DNA of 64,000 bases from Agelas oroides (Eukaryota > Porifera > Demospongiae > Agelasida > Agelasidae): positions 1,533,774 to 1,597,773 of the forward strand of contig OX422200.1 in assembly GCA_949130485.1 (NCBI GenBank), in the 5' to 3' direction. The notes under the pieces are model-generated. The model did not search any database. It saw nothing but the letters and a program-made list of their open reading frames with translations, and was not told where the DNA came from. The translations under genes and the position numbers were made by a program. Of this stretch, positions 47,301 to 57,200 are shown piece by piece (the first letter of the stretch is position 1; each line of letters opens with the position of its first letter).

Positions 47301-48143
47301 ATTGTGAGAGCAAATAGCCTTGCCATAAATATGAGTTTGAATTCTGAGAATGCCATGATGGATGGTCCTAGAAATCTGATTGATTTTCTGGGCCAAGTTG
47401 TTGAGTGCCTAAGTGAACAAAGTAACCTGCAATACTGATCACCTCCTAAGCAAATACTGAAAAGCCAGTAATGTACTGCGAGTGAAACTCTACTATCTAT
47501 GTTACTACATATATACTCTCGTCAGTCTCGTGTCTCCACAATGAACATCACGTCAGGTAGTCTTGCAAGTTGGATCAACAGGGTAGTCTAGCCTTGTACC
47601 CAGGCAGCGTGGGCATTTCTCTCCTCCCATGCGGCCTGGGTACAAGGCTACAGGGTAGTCATGCTTTAGAAAGGAGGTGACTCAGCAGTTTTCCACATGT
47701 TCTGCAGCTGAGAGCCATACAGGAGTTGGTTTGCAAATAGATATGTAATCCGCCTTGGCAATGTACTCGGCTGTCAACAACTAACATTTTGCATCACAGC
47801 TGATTTGCTGAGTCAAAAGGCAAATGAATGTTTCCTCATATGCTGGCCTTGAACAGTACGCAACTAGTCTAGTTGTCTAGGGCTGACCAGCTTCCGACAT
47901 CTTTCCTGTGACTTCAGGTATTATTAAATGCATTCCACACGTATACGCAAATCTATCATCAGACCCTTTCTTCCCTGTTCAGTTACGCCCGTAGCCCCGT
48001 ACCCGATCTGACTCTGTTCGTTTATAAAAAGTCTGACCTTCGCGAGACTGAGAACCTGGACTCCTGATGGGTTGCTTGCCAGCACCCCTTCCTCGACCCC
48101 GACCCTTGGGCTTTGGTTCTGGTCCTGGGCTCCGAGAAGCCAT
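34602..48143 (-). CDS. Kinase-RRM-KH-macro(x3)-WWE-ADP-ribosyltransferase fusion, paralog 2
   Basis: Eleven exons: 48038-48143, 45058-45990, 44489-44650, 42589-42864, 41530-41802, 41203-41436, 38114-40431, 37114-37341, 35456-37046, 34962-35372, 34602-34888. The total is 6819 nt, giving 2272 aa, with every intron at the same place and phase as paralog 1. Domain order is identical: RG-rich 1-35, kinase about 50-315, RRM-like to about 680, KH-like, macro 1 to 3, WWE, ART 2041-2272. Differences: 21 more residues in exon 7 (linker after the RRMs), 21 more before the ART (exon 10, [16 protein letters not shown] region) and four fewer at the kinase end. No frame damage. It is divergent from the ADAM gene at 48698 and convergent with the shootin duplicate. 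Confidence 0.85.
35456..37341 (-). CDS. Exons 8-9 of paralog 2: macro 2, macro 3, KH and WWE
   Basis: Exons 37114-37341 and 35456-37046 separated by a 67-nt intron. Macro 2 has VNTTN and GGVAQAL; macro 3 has VVNPTNS and [13 protein letters not shown]. The WWE-like part is [20 protein letters not shown] ... [13 protein letters not shown]. Confidence 0.8.
37690..37950. repeat. Inverted and direct short repeats (TATTGCACGGG)
   Basis: GGTAGTTATTGCACGGG occurs twice directly and its complement occurs at about 37693. A further GTTAGCGTGCATATCGCGGT / TTATTGCACGCTAAC hairpin follows. Intronic, function unknown, probably another fold-back remnant. Confidence 0.5.
38114..40431 (-). CDS. Exon 7 of paralog 2: KH-like region and macro domain 1
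   Basis: Macro 1 reads [19 protein letters not shown] with GGVAGAI and [13 protein letters not shown]. An inserted Ser/Pro-rich linker ([15 protein letters not shown]) after the RRMs accounts for its extra length. The KH-like part is clearly more diverged from paralog 1 than the kinase is. Confidence 0.8.
40730..40763. mobile_element. 34-bp hairpin mini-element with 9-bp flanking duplication
   Basis: TAGCCTCATACCCAAGAGCC followed at once by CGGGTACGAGGCTA; flanks GTTCTGAGG (40721-40729) and GTACTGAGG (40764-40772), 8 of 9. Essentially two terminal repeats with no interior. Confidence 0.75.
41203..44650 (-). CDS. Exons 3-6 of paralog 2: RRM-like units
   Basis: Exons 44489-44650, 42589-42864, 41530-41802 and 41203-41436, all phase 1 to 1. 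Same four units as paralog 1, with one extra codon in exon 4 (LPSQPNIL). The intron between exons 3 and 4 is swollen to 1.6 kb by a 40-bp minisatellite. Confidence 0.7.
42070..42542. mobile_element. 473-bp MITE, TACCGTATAG ends
   Basis: TACCGTATAGTGCTAAATTT left and AAATTTAGCGCTATACGGTA right, with AAAATTTTCG/GCGAAAATTT inner motifs. Sits in intron 4 of paralog 2 and is not present in paralog 1. Confidence 0.75.
43081..44130. repeat. 40-bp minisatellite, about 26 copies
   Basis: Unit TACAAGAGCTCAAGTGAATA + GGATGTTCATTGCCATGGTC. Nearly all copies are identical; a few read GATC for GGTC, and one has TACATGAG. No spacers. Within the intron between exons 3 and 4 of paralog 2; paralog 1 has only single related traces near 19170-19220. 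Confidence 0.97.
45058..45990 (-). CDS. Exon 2 of paralog 2: protein kinase domain
   Basis: [14 protein letters not shown] glycine loop, AVKVL lysine, HQDLCSDN catalytic loop, DFGISR and AYMPPI are shared with paralog 1. Much of the exon is almost identical at DNA level, including third codon positions, unlike the neighbouring exons. Confidence 0.85.
47589..47650. mobile_element. 62-bp hairpin mini-element
   Basis: TAGCCTTGTACCCAGGC and GCCTGGGTACAAGGCTA arms; CAGGGTAGTC (10 bp) flanks both sides (47579-47588, 47651-47660). In intron 1 of paralog 2. Confidence 0.85.
48038..48143 (-). CDS. Exon 1 of paralog 2: RG-rich N-terminus
   Basis: ATG at 48143-48141, [20 protein letters not shown] then [15 protein letters not shown], donor GAAG|GTCAGA in phase 1. 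It matches paralog 1 exon 1 at both ends but has fewer RG units. Joins in frame to the kinase exon as [13 protein letters not shown]. Confidence 0.7.
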
Positions 48144-48207
48144 CGCCGTCGCCGATTAGGACACAGTCACAGAGCCGTACCGTCCGCTCGAAAATACCTC
48201 TCGGCTG

Positions 48208-48245
48208 TGACGTCATGTCAGGTGACGTCATGTCAGGTGACGTCA
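48208..48245. promoter_or_regulatory. Three tandem CRE-type sites (TGACGTCA)
   Basis: TGACGTCA at 48208-48215, 48223-48230 and 48238-48245, spaced exactly 15 bp. They lie 65-100 bp upstream of the paralog 2 ATG and about 450 bp upstream of the ADAM ATG. By known consensus these bind CREB/ATF bZIP dimers. Spacing and position suggest a proximal promoter for paralog 2, possibly shared. Confidence 0.6.
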
Positions 48246-48697
48246 TAGACCCAGCCTGGAGTTTGGCTCCAGAGTCCAGACCAGTACGTTGCATGCATAT
48301 TGAGGCTGAAAAAGTTAGTCTGTCCACGCATGACTACCCCGACTTGTACAAGGGCAATATGGTGCACACTGCATCACTATACAACAGTCCTGCTTATAAA
48401 CACCACTGCGAAAAACAAAGAAGGCCCTACAAAACAGGGAACTTGCAACAGTTCTTCATCAGCAGGTTAGTCTTGTAGGCCAGACATGGAAGAGGGTCTT
48501 GCTTGCGAGACTATCATTGTATCAGAAGGTTTGGACGGGATATGGTGCTGTGCAGAGTGCAGGGGCAATGTGGCTGCTGTAGCGCAGAGATCTTGTATTG
48601 CCGGAGGTATTCCCAGCCCCTCCTCCATTCTTCACAGAGCCACACCCTGTTTCTAATCATTTCCGGTTTTTGGTTGAGAACGTACACACAAACAGAG

Positions 48698-51600
48698 ATG
48701 AGAGGGCTGCTTCTCCTCGCTCTTCTGGCCACCTCAGTGGCGGGGTACGAGCCGTTCCGGAGTCTGAAAGCACCTGCAGGTACACCAACACAAGGTCTAT
48801 TCAGTGATTCTTGTCAGAAAGTTGTATAACATCCAGCATCAAGTTCCATAGATAATTGCCTTGTAGTCAGTGTAAGTACGGTTTCGCCATACAGCCCCGG
48901 AGGTGCCGTTTCACTGTTTTATTTGTTGGATACTCACTGCATGGCTGACACTTTCTGTTGAAAACTATTTCAATTCTCAACTTCTACAGAAATCATCAAA
49001 CAGTATGAGATTGTCTCTCCACTGATCGCCCATCAATCAGAGCCCCAGGTCTGTGGACTAGCAGACACCAAGACAGTGGCCATATTTACAGTTTCGTTCT
49101 GATTGTGTACCTCATGCTCACACTGGTGACTGTTGACACTAGTTTCCAGCATATTCCAGTGAAAGTCCAGAAATTTGCTTTGGTCTCTGATTCAAGGAGC
49201 TTTTCCATGGGACTACATGGCATTTAAAATTAGCTGTACAGTCATCACTCCCACATCCAATTTTTCATACTGCAAAGCTGGAGGTAGAAAGGGGGATGAA
49301 ACTACACTGAGAGGTCATATGACATTGCTCTATTTACAAAGAGCTGTATGTAACCAAGTGAAGCTAGTTCCTGCAGAAGTGATTTATGCATAAACAAAAG
49401 CTATTTTACACTAGTCCCTTGTTTGTGAGCTTTGCCCTACAGTATGTTTACTATACCCACGATAAAGTAAACAGTGTAGGGGATGCTGCAGTGTTTTTTT
49501 TTGTTTACCCCGCATGAGCCTGGGAACAAGACTATGTTTCTCTATGTCTCTTGCATGAGAGAACTTTCAAGCCTCCTCTGTATCTAGTACTAGCTGGCAT
49601 CCCTTCCCACAATGAGCTCCTAGCGTCCCTACCTTGCACCTGTTTAAAATGTTGTTGCTATAGCAACAGACCTACCTTACCATATGCTATGTGTACTATG
49701 CCACTGATGAAGCTAACAATGGATGGCATGCTATGGCCGCTTTTGTAGCCTGGATTTTTGTATCAATTGCATGAGAGCGTAATTGCCGGCTTCCAACCTT
49801 CACTGGAACACATCTGGTATATACTAGGCAGTCATCTCTCTCCATAATAAGTTCCTAGTATCTCTACCCTACACTTACATATCACAATGTGTTGCTATAG
49901 CAACAGGTACCTTACCATAATTACTGTCTCCCCTATAGCCCCACCCCCGGGAGCTGACAGTGCGCCTTGTCTCACAGACAACTTCCTTCACTCTGCATCT
50001 AGAACTAAACGAGTGAGCCAGCCCTGTTTACACTAACTTTAAGGCCATGTGATGTTTACATTTTCTCTCTGCTAGTAGCACAAACAGATGAGCTACATTT
50101 ACTGTATACATACATGTCTAATTTGGTAAAAGTGGGAGTTTACACATAACAGATGTACATACTTCCAAGTATGGTATACCGTTGGAGTTTATTTACTAGA
50201 GGTCCTGGCAATGAATTCACTGGGTATTTGAGTCTATAGATTAATACTGTGACTGTCAAGTCCATGTGAAGTTGGGCTTCACTTTGGGACTAAGTGGACA
50301 TAACCTCATTTCCAGCCCTGCCCAGCTTTCCGTTGCTTGCAGTACTCCTTGTGTAAGAGACGGAAGCTGAGTATGAGCCTGGGAACGAGGCTACAGTGAA
50401 CATTAAATTATTTCTGTTAAAGAAAACTCTATGTTTGCAAGACAGTGGTTGTCAAGCCATAGTCAATTTCAAGATGTATAGTACATTATCTCTTTTTGGA
50501 GCAATTGTGATCTTGTTAATCTCTGTGCTGATTGCAGGGGCCTCCTCGCTCCCCACTTTACCTCAACATACTATGATGAGCATGACAGAGAGATCATTGA
50601 AGAGGTGAGCTTGTAGCTCTCTGGTGTCCCTCCCAGGGTGTCCCACTGCCAGTCTTACAAATTTCTCCCTCCTCCTCCTCCACTGTTTTGCTACTAACCA
50701 AGTTTATAGCTTAGAAACCAGGCAGCATTAGCCACCCTACTTTTTGCTTCCTGCTGTGTGCAAACAGCAGAAAGCTGGGTGGGGATCTGAAACCAGTACT
50801 ATGAAACTTCACCCTCTGCAACCATTGTCATACTTAGAATTGTCTGGTGTCAGTACCTGGAATTACCACAGGATGTTTACACCCTACACATACCTGTGTA
50901 GATGTTTGAGCATACATGCAAACATGGCAGTGTAGTAAAACTGACTCCCTCCACGTGTGTGGTGAGGTGTGATACCAACCTAGCCCCATTCCTTCTCCTC
51001 CTCCAGTTTTTGGTAGCTATACAGTGTGTATACTGTAAAGCTCTCAAAAACTGGTGGCTAGGAAGAGAACAAGGCCAATTTGCTCTCTGCTTGGAGATAT
51101 CTACTGATGTGGTAAGAGACAAATTCTAAACACTTGTAGGTCTGTACTCTAGCTTCATTTCCAGGTCTCCACCCAAATTTATCTCCCAGCCACCTCTCTA
51201 CAGCTAAGAGATGATATTTGGGTGGCGGCCTGAGGACAAGGTTATGCTCAATCTAGTAACTGCCAAGCAGTTCAGTTTTTGCAGTACTTCAGAGCATGAT
51301 GATATTGCCATTGAGTGCATGTAGCTGGAGATGGGAACCATGTTAGGTGCTCTTGTTGGCTCAATTCCTGATGGTAGTTTGGTTCTCTTCTGCACCTTAG
51401 CATTTTACTCTCTCTCTTCCTCTCTCTCTCTCCTCCTCTGCTCTCACTCCAGGGTCACGTGAACTGTTTCTACCATGGTTGTGTGCTGGGCCACCCAGAG
51501 TGGACAGCAACCATGAGCACCTGCCACGGACTACAGTAAGCAATGGTTGAAATTTCTCCTTAGATGCTGTAGCACGGTACGACCTTTGACCTTGATAGTT

Positions 51601-54245
51601 GGACACTGTACAGAAGTGAGCATGTTACAGTGTTTGTGTATCTGACTACCAATTCATTGCTCTCTTCCTCCCCCCCTCCCCCCTCCCCGTCTTCCTTCTC
51701 TTTCACTTCTCCTTCCCCTCTTCCTCCCCCCTCTCCCTCTCTCTCTCTCTCCCTGCTCCCTCCTCTCAAATCTACTCCTCCTTTTTCCTTCTCCTCCCCC
51801 TCTCCCTTTCCCCTCCTCCCTCCCTCCCTCCCTCTCTCCTCCTCCCTCCCTCCCTCCTCCTCCAGGGGTTCATTTGGAGACCTCAGTGACAAGGACCACT
51901 ATTATCACCTGGAACCTCTCAACCATCTGGATGGCTCCGTAAGAAGAAGATAGTGACACATTGGGTCATACATGCACTAGAACTAGGAAATGTACGATAA
52001 AGAACTATTGTTGGTATGGCTGAACTTATTGGTTTCCCTCTAGCTGAACCAACCCCACGCTCTCTACCTGGGCTCAGAGCTCCGACACCAGGAGGGGACA
52101 TGTGGTGAGCCAATAACAATATCACAAATCATTCCCCGCCCACCAAGAGCCTGGGTACGAGGCTAGAATTATAATGGTTATAATTCTAGCCTCATACCCA
52201 GGCTCTTACCATTCGCATATCAACTCATGTACATACTGACTCAGCTTCCTACCCCCAGTTGAGTAACCGCATGTCCAGGCCCCGCCCAGCTTTTTCTCTA
52301 CTTACTGTAAGGGATGGAATGCTGGGCAGGGGACCTGGGAACAAGGCTAGTAGCCGAGAGAATGCTGGGCAGGGGACCTGGGAACAAGGCTAGTAGCCGA
52401 GAGAATGATCTAACTCCATCACAGCTTATTGCCAGGGGTTGCCAGGGGTTGCACACTTTACATTTCAGTTTTGTGCCAGTCATGGCTATGTAGTATCAAT
52501 CCAGCCTGCAGCTGATTGCAATCTCAAGCTTTCGATGAATTGCCTGTATCCCCATGTCATCTCAAACCTTAGTTTGTGCAAAAAAAAACAACAACATTTA
52601 ATGAACCACATCTCCCTGAAAAAAGGTAGGCCTAGATGTTACACAAAGTCACCCACTGCACAGGACGTGTTTTGGCCGATACCAGGCCTTATCAGCTGCA
52701 CTGGGGTGATGGGGAAACGGAGACTGCTATTTCATGTAGAAATGCCTTATCCACGTTGGGTGCATGTGTACATGTATGTATGAGGGTTATGCATGGTGTG
52801 AATGTATATGTATACATAGTGTACGTATTGTTATATGTGGGTATGTGGGTTTACCCAAGTATGTGTGTGGTGTGATTGTAGGTACACGTCACCATGGCAA
52901 CAACACCATACTACCATCTGTCATAGACAGACAAGCAACCAAGGAAAGGGTAAGCAGTTGCCATGGTTACCTATGGCCACAGGTCAATATTGGCATTGAC
53001 TTCAATAGAAATCATAGTCATGTGCATGAACAAACCACATCTTCAGGCCTGTGAAGGGCAGGCTTGGATGCATGCAGACTTTTAGGTTGATTCTGTGAGC
53101 TAGCTACTTCAAAGGACCAGTAATGCACTCACTCCTTTTCTTCTGACTTGTAGCTGCGTCGTCAGTCTAACAACCAGCCCCTGATAGTGGAATGGGTGGC
53201 AGTCAGTGACAACAGACAGGTATGTATGGTACTCATAGCCTCATTCCCAGACTCCATCCCAGCCATGCTGCAGCTGGATTGAAGCCTAGGAACGAGGCTG
53301 TGATGCTCAAGATATTAATGTACGTGTACCTGGATCCCTAGAGCAAGGTTGTACGCTACAGTGGTAGGGCTAGTCACTTATACTTGTCTGTAGAAGTGTT
53401 TGTGACCACAAGATTCAAATGGAATCAAGCAGTCAATGTAGGGATGATAAGCATGAGATGAACTCAGAATGACCATGCAAGGGATGATAAGCATGAGATG
53501 AATGACCATGCAAGGTTAACAGCTAGATCAACAAATTTTCTCAGGTTGGCTGCCATTTTTTCTTTTGAACCACATACTGTAAATCAAGCAATCAAGACAG
53601 TTGATCTCAGTTGCAAATGCTTCTACAGGCAAGATGTAAGTGACTGCTCCTCAAGTAAGAAACAAGGGTCTGTCTAGTCTTGCTAGCTTGTTCATTATAC
53701 ATAGAGGATGCTAAGGTTTGGTGCATGAACTCACACCTTCTGTCTTGTACGTTGCACACCGCCCAGTTCAGAGACTTCAACCAGAACATCTCTGCGACTG
53801 TCCTAAGAGCTCTGGAGGTGGCCAACTTTGTGGACATGGTAGGTAGACATGTCTAGCCTCCTCTTTCCTAACCCATCTAGGGAGCGGGGGAGGCGGGGAG
53901 GCAAAGTTAACAGCTTTGATCATTGGTGTCAGTGTTCCTAAGAGTTGTGATCGATGATTTGGTATCACAAGTCAATTTTTTTCACACGTACACCTGAAAA
54001 AATTGGTTAGTGTACTTAGCATTCTAGGATTTGACCTGAACTTTTGACCTCTGAACTTTTGACCTCCATGCAGTTGTACCGTGTTCTCAATGTTCGTGTG
54101 GTGCTGGTGAATGCGATTACGTGGACCAATGGGGATCAGATCTCCGTTGTCACTGACTCTTCTGTGCTCTTGGATAACTTTCAGGCTTATCGCCCCCGGA
54201 TTACAGTTGCTCACGACAGCGCCATGTTGCTCACGTCAGTTTGTG

Positions 54246-54279
<34 letters not shown>

Positions 54280-57200
54280 ATGTGCGTGTGCGTGTGCGTG
54301 TGCGTGTGCGTGTGCGTGTGCGTGTGCGTGTGCGTGCGTGGTGTGTGCATGTGCGTGTGCGTGTGCGTGTGCGTGCACGTGTGCATGTGCGTGTGCGTGT
54401 GCGTGTGCGTGTGCGTGTGCGTGTGCGTGTGCGTGTGCGTGTGCGTGTGTGCGTGTGCGTGTGTGTGTGTGTGCGTGCACGTAGGTAATGCTTGTAGGCA
54501 TATGTTTACACACATTGTATGTATTTTAAGCAGACAAACTGCATCACGTTAATAAGGAGTGATGAAATTTCAGGGGGTTTTTGTGACCATATCTCACAGG
54601 GGTATTGACCTGGAGGGAAACACAGTGGGGATTGCCTTCACCCGTGCCATGTGCTCTGACTCAAACTCAGTCGGGGTCACGCAGGATGGAGGAGCCTCTC
54701 TGGACCAAGTTAGTAGCACGGCCGCCCACGAATTAGGACACATCTTCAACATGGACCACGACAGCTCCCCAAGTTAGTGTTCAAATCAAAAGTACCATAA
54801 CCTCCCCAAAATAAGCCACCCCCTTCAGTGAACGTTATTGCCAAAAGTACATCCACTCATTTATGCTGTGGTACAAACAGTTAGCTATGTCAAACAGAAA
54901 AGCATTATAGAGCAGAGGCAGATCTAGCCAAGAAGAAAGGGGTGGCCCTGGAAGGAATAGGGTTGGATAAGAATCTTACTTTGCATGTTTCACACTGAGC
55001 ATGGTTATAGATGACAGCTATTGTGGCACTTTTGCTGCCATTGTATAAGCAGATGCAAGAAAGACTGAGAGAAGTATTGCATGGGAAGTGGGGGTGGGCA
55101 TAACTTTGAAAATTCACTCACCACCTTTACTGAAATTCATCGTCTCTTGGAACATTGACAGTGTTTGTACACCTGTTGGATGTGTTTGCTTGTGGTGGCT
55201 GTTATGAAGGAACCTTCCCTCCCCAATCCCCAGGATCATGCTCGTGTTCAGACCCATCAGGTAACTGCATCATGGCCGCCATCTCCGGGCGTCCTTCTCC
55301 CACCCAGTGGAGTGACTGTAGCAGATCTGATCTCCAAGAAGGATTGACCACCTACAATCTCGGCCGCTGTCTCGCCAACGAGCCCACCGTGACCGTAGGG
55401 GACCCGGTCTGTGGTAATGGGATCCGAGAGAGAGATGAAGTCTGTGACTGCGGAACTCCGCAGGTCAGCTGTTGCCAACTGATGGAAGCTAAGACTCACA
55501 CAGTCTCCAGTTTTTGGTTCTTGTGAGAGACTGCTTGAAGGGACTAGATGTAGATATTGATTTCCCTTCTCCCCTCCTCCCCCCTTCCCCCTCCTCCCTC
55601 CTCCCCTCCCCCTCCTCCTCCCCTCCTCCCCTCCTCCCCTCCTCCCCTCCTCCCCTCCTCCCCTCCTCCCCTCCTCTCCTCCTCCCCTCCTCCCCCCCTC
55701 CTCCCCTCCTCCCCTCCTCCCCCCCAAAACAATCACACATTCAACACATGCACACACACACACACACCCTATCAGGAGTGTCGAGACCCATGCTGCAATG
55801 CGACCACCTGCACCCTTGCAAGGGGGGCCCAATGTTTCACCGGGCCCTGCTGCTCTAACTGCCAGTTTGTCAACTACGGTACCACATGTAGGGAACCCAC
55901 CAATGAGTGTGACATCGTGGAATACTGCTCCGGAAACTCCTCTGAGTGTCCTGAGGATGTTCACCGACAGGATGGGAGCATCTGCAACAACAACCAGTCC
56001 TTCTGCTTCTCAGGATTCTGCAGGAGCCATGACAATCAGTGTCAGACTCACTTCAGCTCAGGTCTGCCCACAATAGTGTTCAGCTATCACCTTCCTCTCT
56101 CCCTCCATAAATATCATTGCATGTGAGGGTATATACAAGGAGCCCTAGAGATACAGCCATTGTCAACGTGCTGCTGATCCTCCCTCCCTCCCTCCTTTCC
56201 TCCCTCCCTCCCTCCCTCCTTTCCTCCTTCCCTCCCTCCTTTCCTCCCTCCCTCCCTCTCTCCCTCCCTCCCTCCCTCCCTCCCTCCCTCCCTCCCTCCC
56301 TCCCTCCCTCCCTCCCTCCCTCCCTCCCTCCCTCCCTCCCTCCCTATTTTTTTATAAACATCTCCTTTTGCATGTGAGGGTACATACAAGGAGGCCTAGA
56401 GATACGGCCATTGTCTACATGCTGAGCTATTGCATGGCACAAATAAATTGGCTGTCTCTAGGGCTAGAATAGAAAGATAGAACAGTTTAGAAATTAGGAA
56501 CAAAGTTATATTAAAGAGTTTCTCAATGTCCAAATTCGGTGTGACCCGAGTATGGCCTTCCTTCCCTCCCTCCCTCCCTCCCTCCCTCCCTCCCTCCCTC
56601 CCTCCCTCCCTCCCTCCCTCCCTCCCTCCCTCCCTCCCTCCCTCCCTCCCTCCCTCCCTCCCTTTTTTTTTTATAAACATCTCCTTTTGCATGTGAGGGT
56701 ACATACAAGGAGGCCTAGAGATACGGCCATTGTCTACATGCTGAGCTATTGCATGGCACAAATAAATTGGCTGTCTCTAGGGCTAGAATAGAAAGATAGA
56801 ACAGTTTAGAAATTAGGAACAAAGTTATATTAAAGAGTTTCTCAATGTCCAAATTCGGTGTGACCCGAGTATGGCCTTCCTTCCCTCCCTCCCTCCCTCC
56901 CTCCCTCCCTCCCTCCCTCCCTCCCTCCCTCCCTCCCTCCCTCCCTCCCTCCCTCCCTCCCTCCCTCCCTCCCTCCCTCCCTCCCTCCCTCCCTTTTTTT
57001 TTTATAAACATCTCCTTTTGCATGTGAGGGTACATACAAGGAGGCCTAGAGATACGGCCATTGTCTACATGCTGAGCTATTGCATGGCACAAATAAATTG
57101 GCTGTCTCTAGGGCTAGAATAGAAAGATAGAACAGTTTAGAAATTAGGAACAAAGTTATATTAAAGAGTTTCTCAATGTCCAAATTCGGTGTGACCCGAG

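Noticed and set aside
46930-47438. Two plus-strand frames of 82 and 64 codons in intron 1 of paralog 2
   Set aside because: No motif, no splice partners, and they lie within a minus-strand gene; chance frames are likely.
48113-48478. 121-codon plus-strand frame
   Set aside because: Antisense shadow of the paralog 2 first exon and the CRE repeat region.
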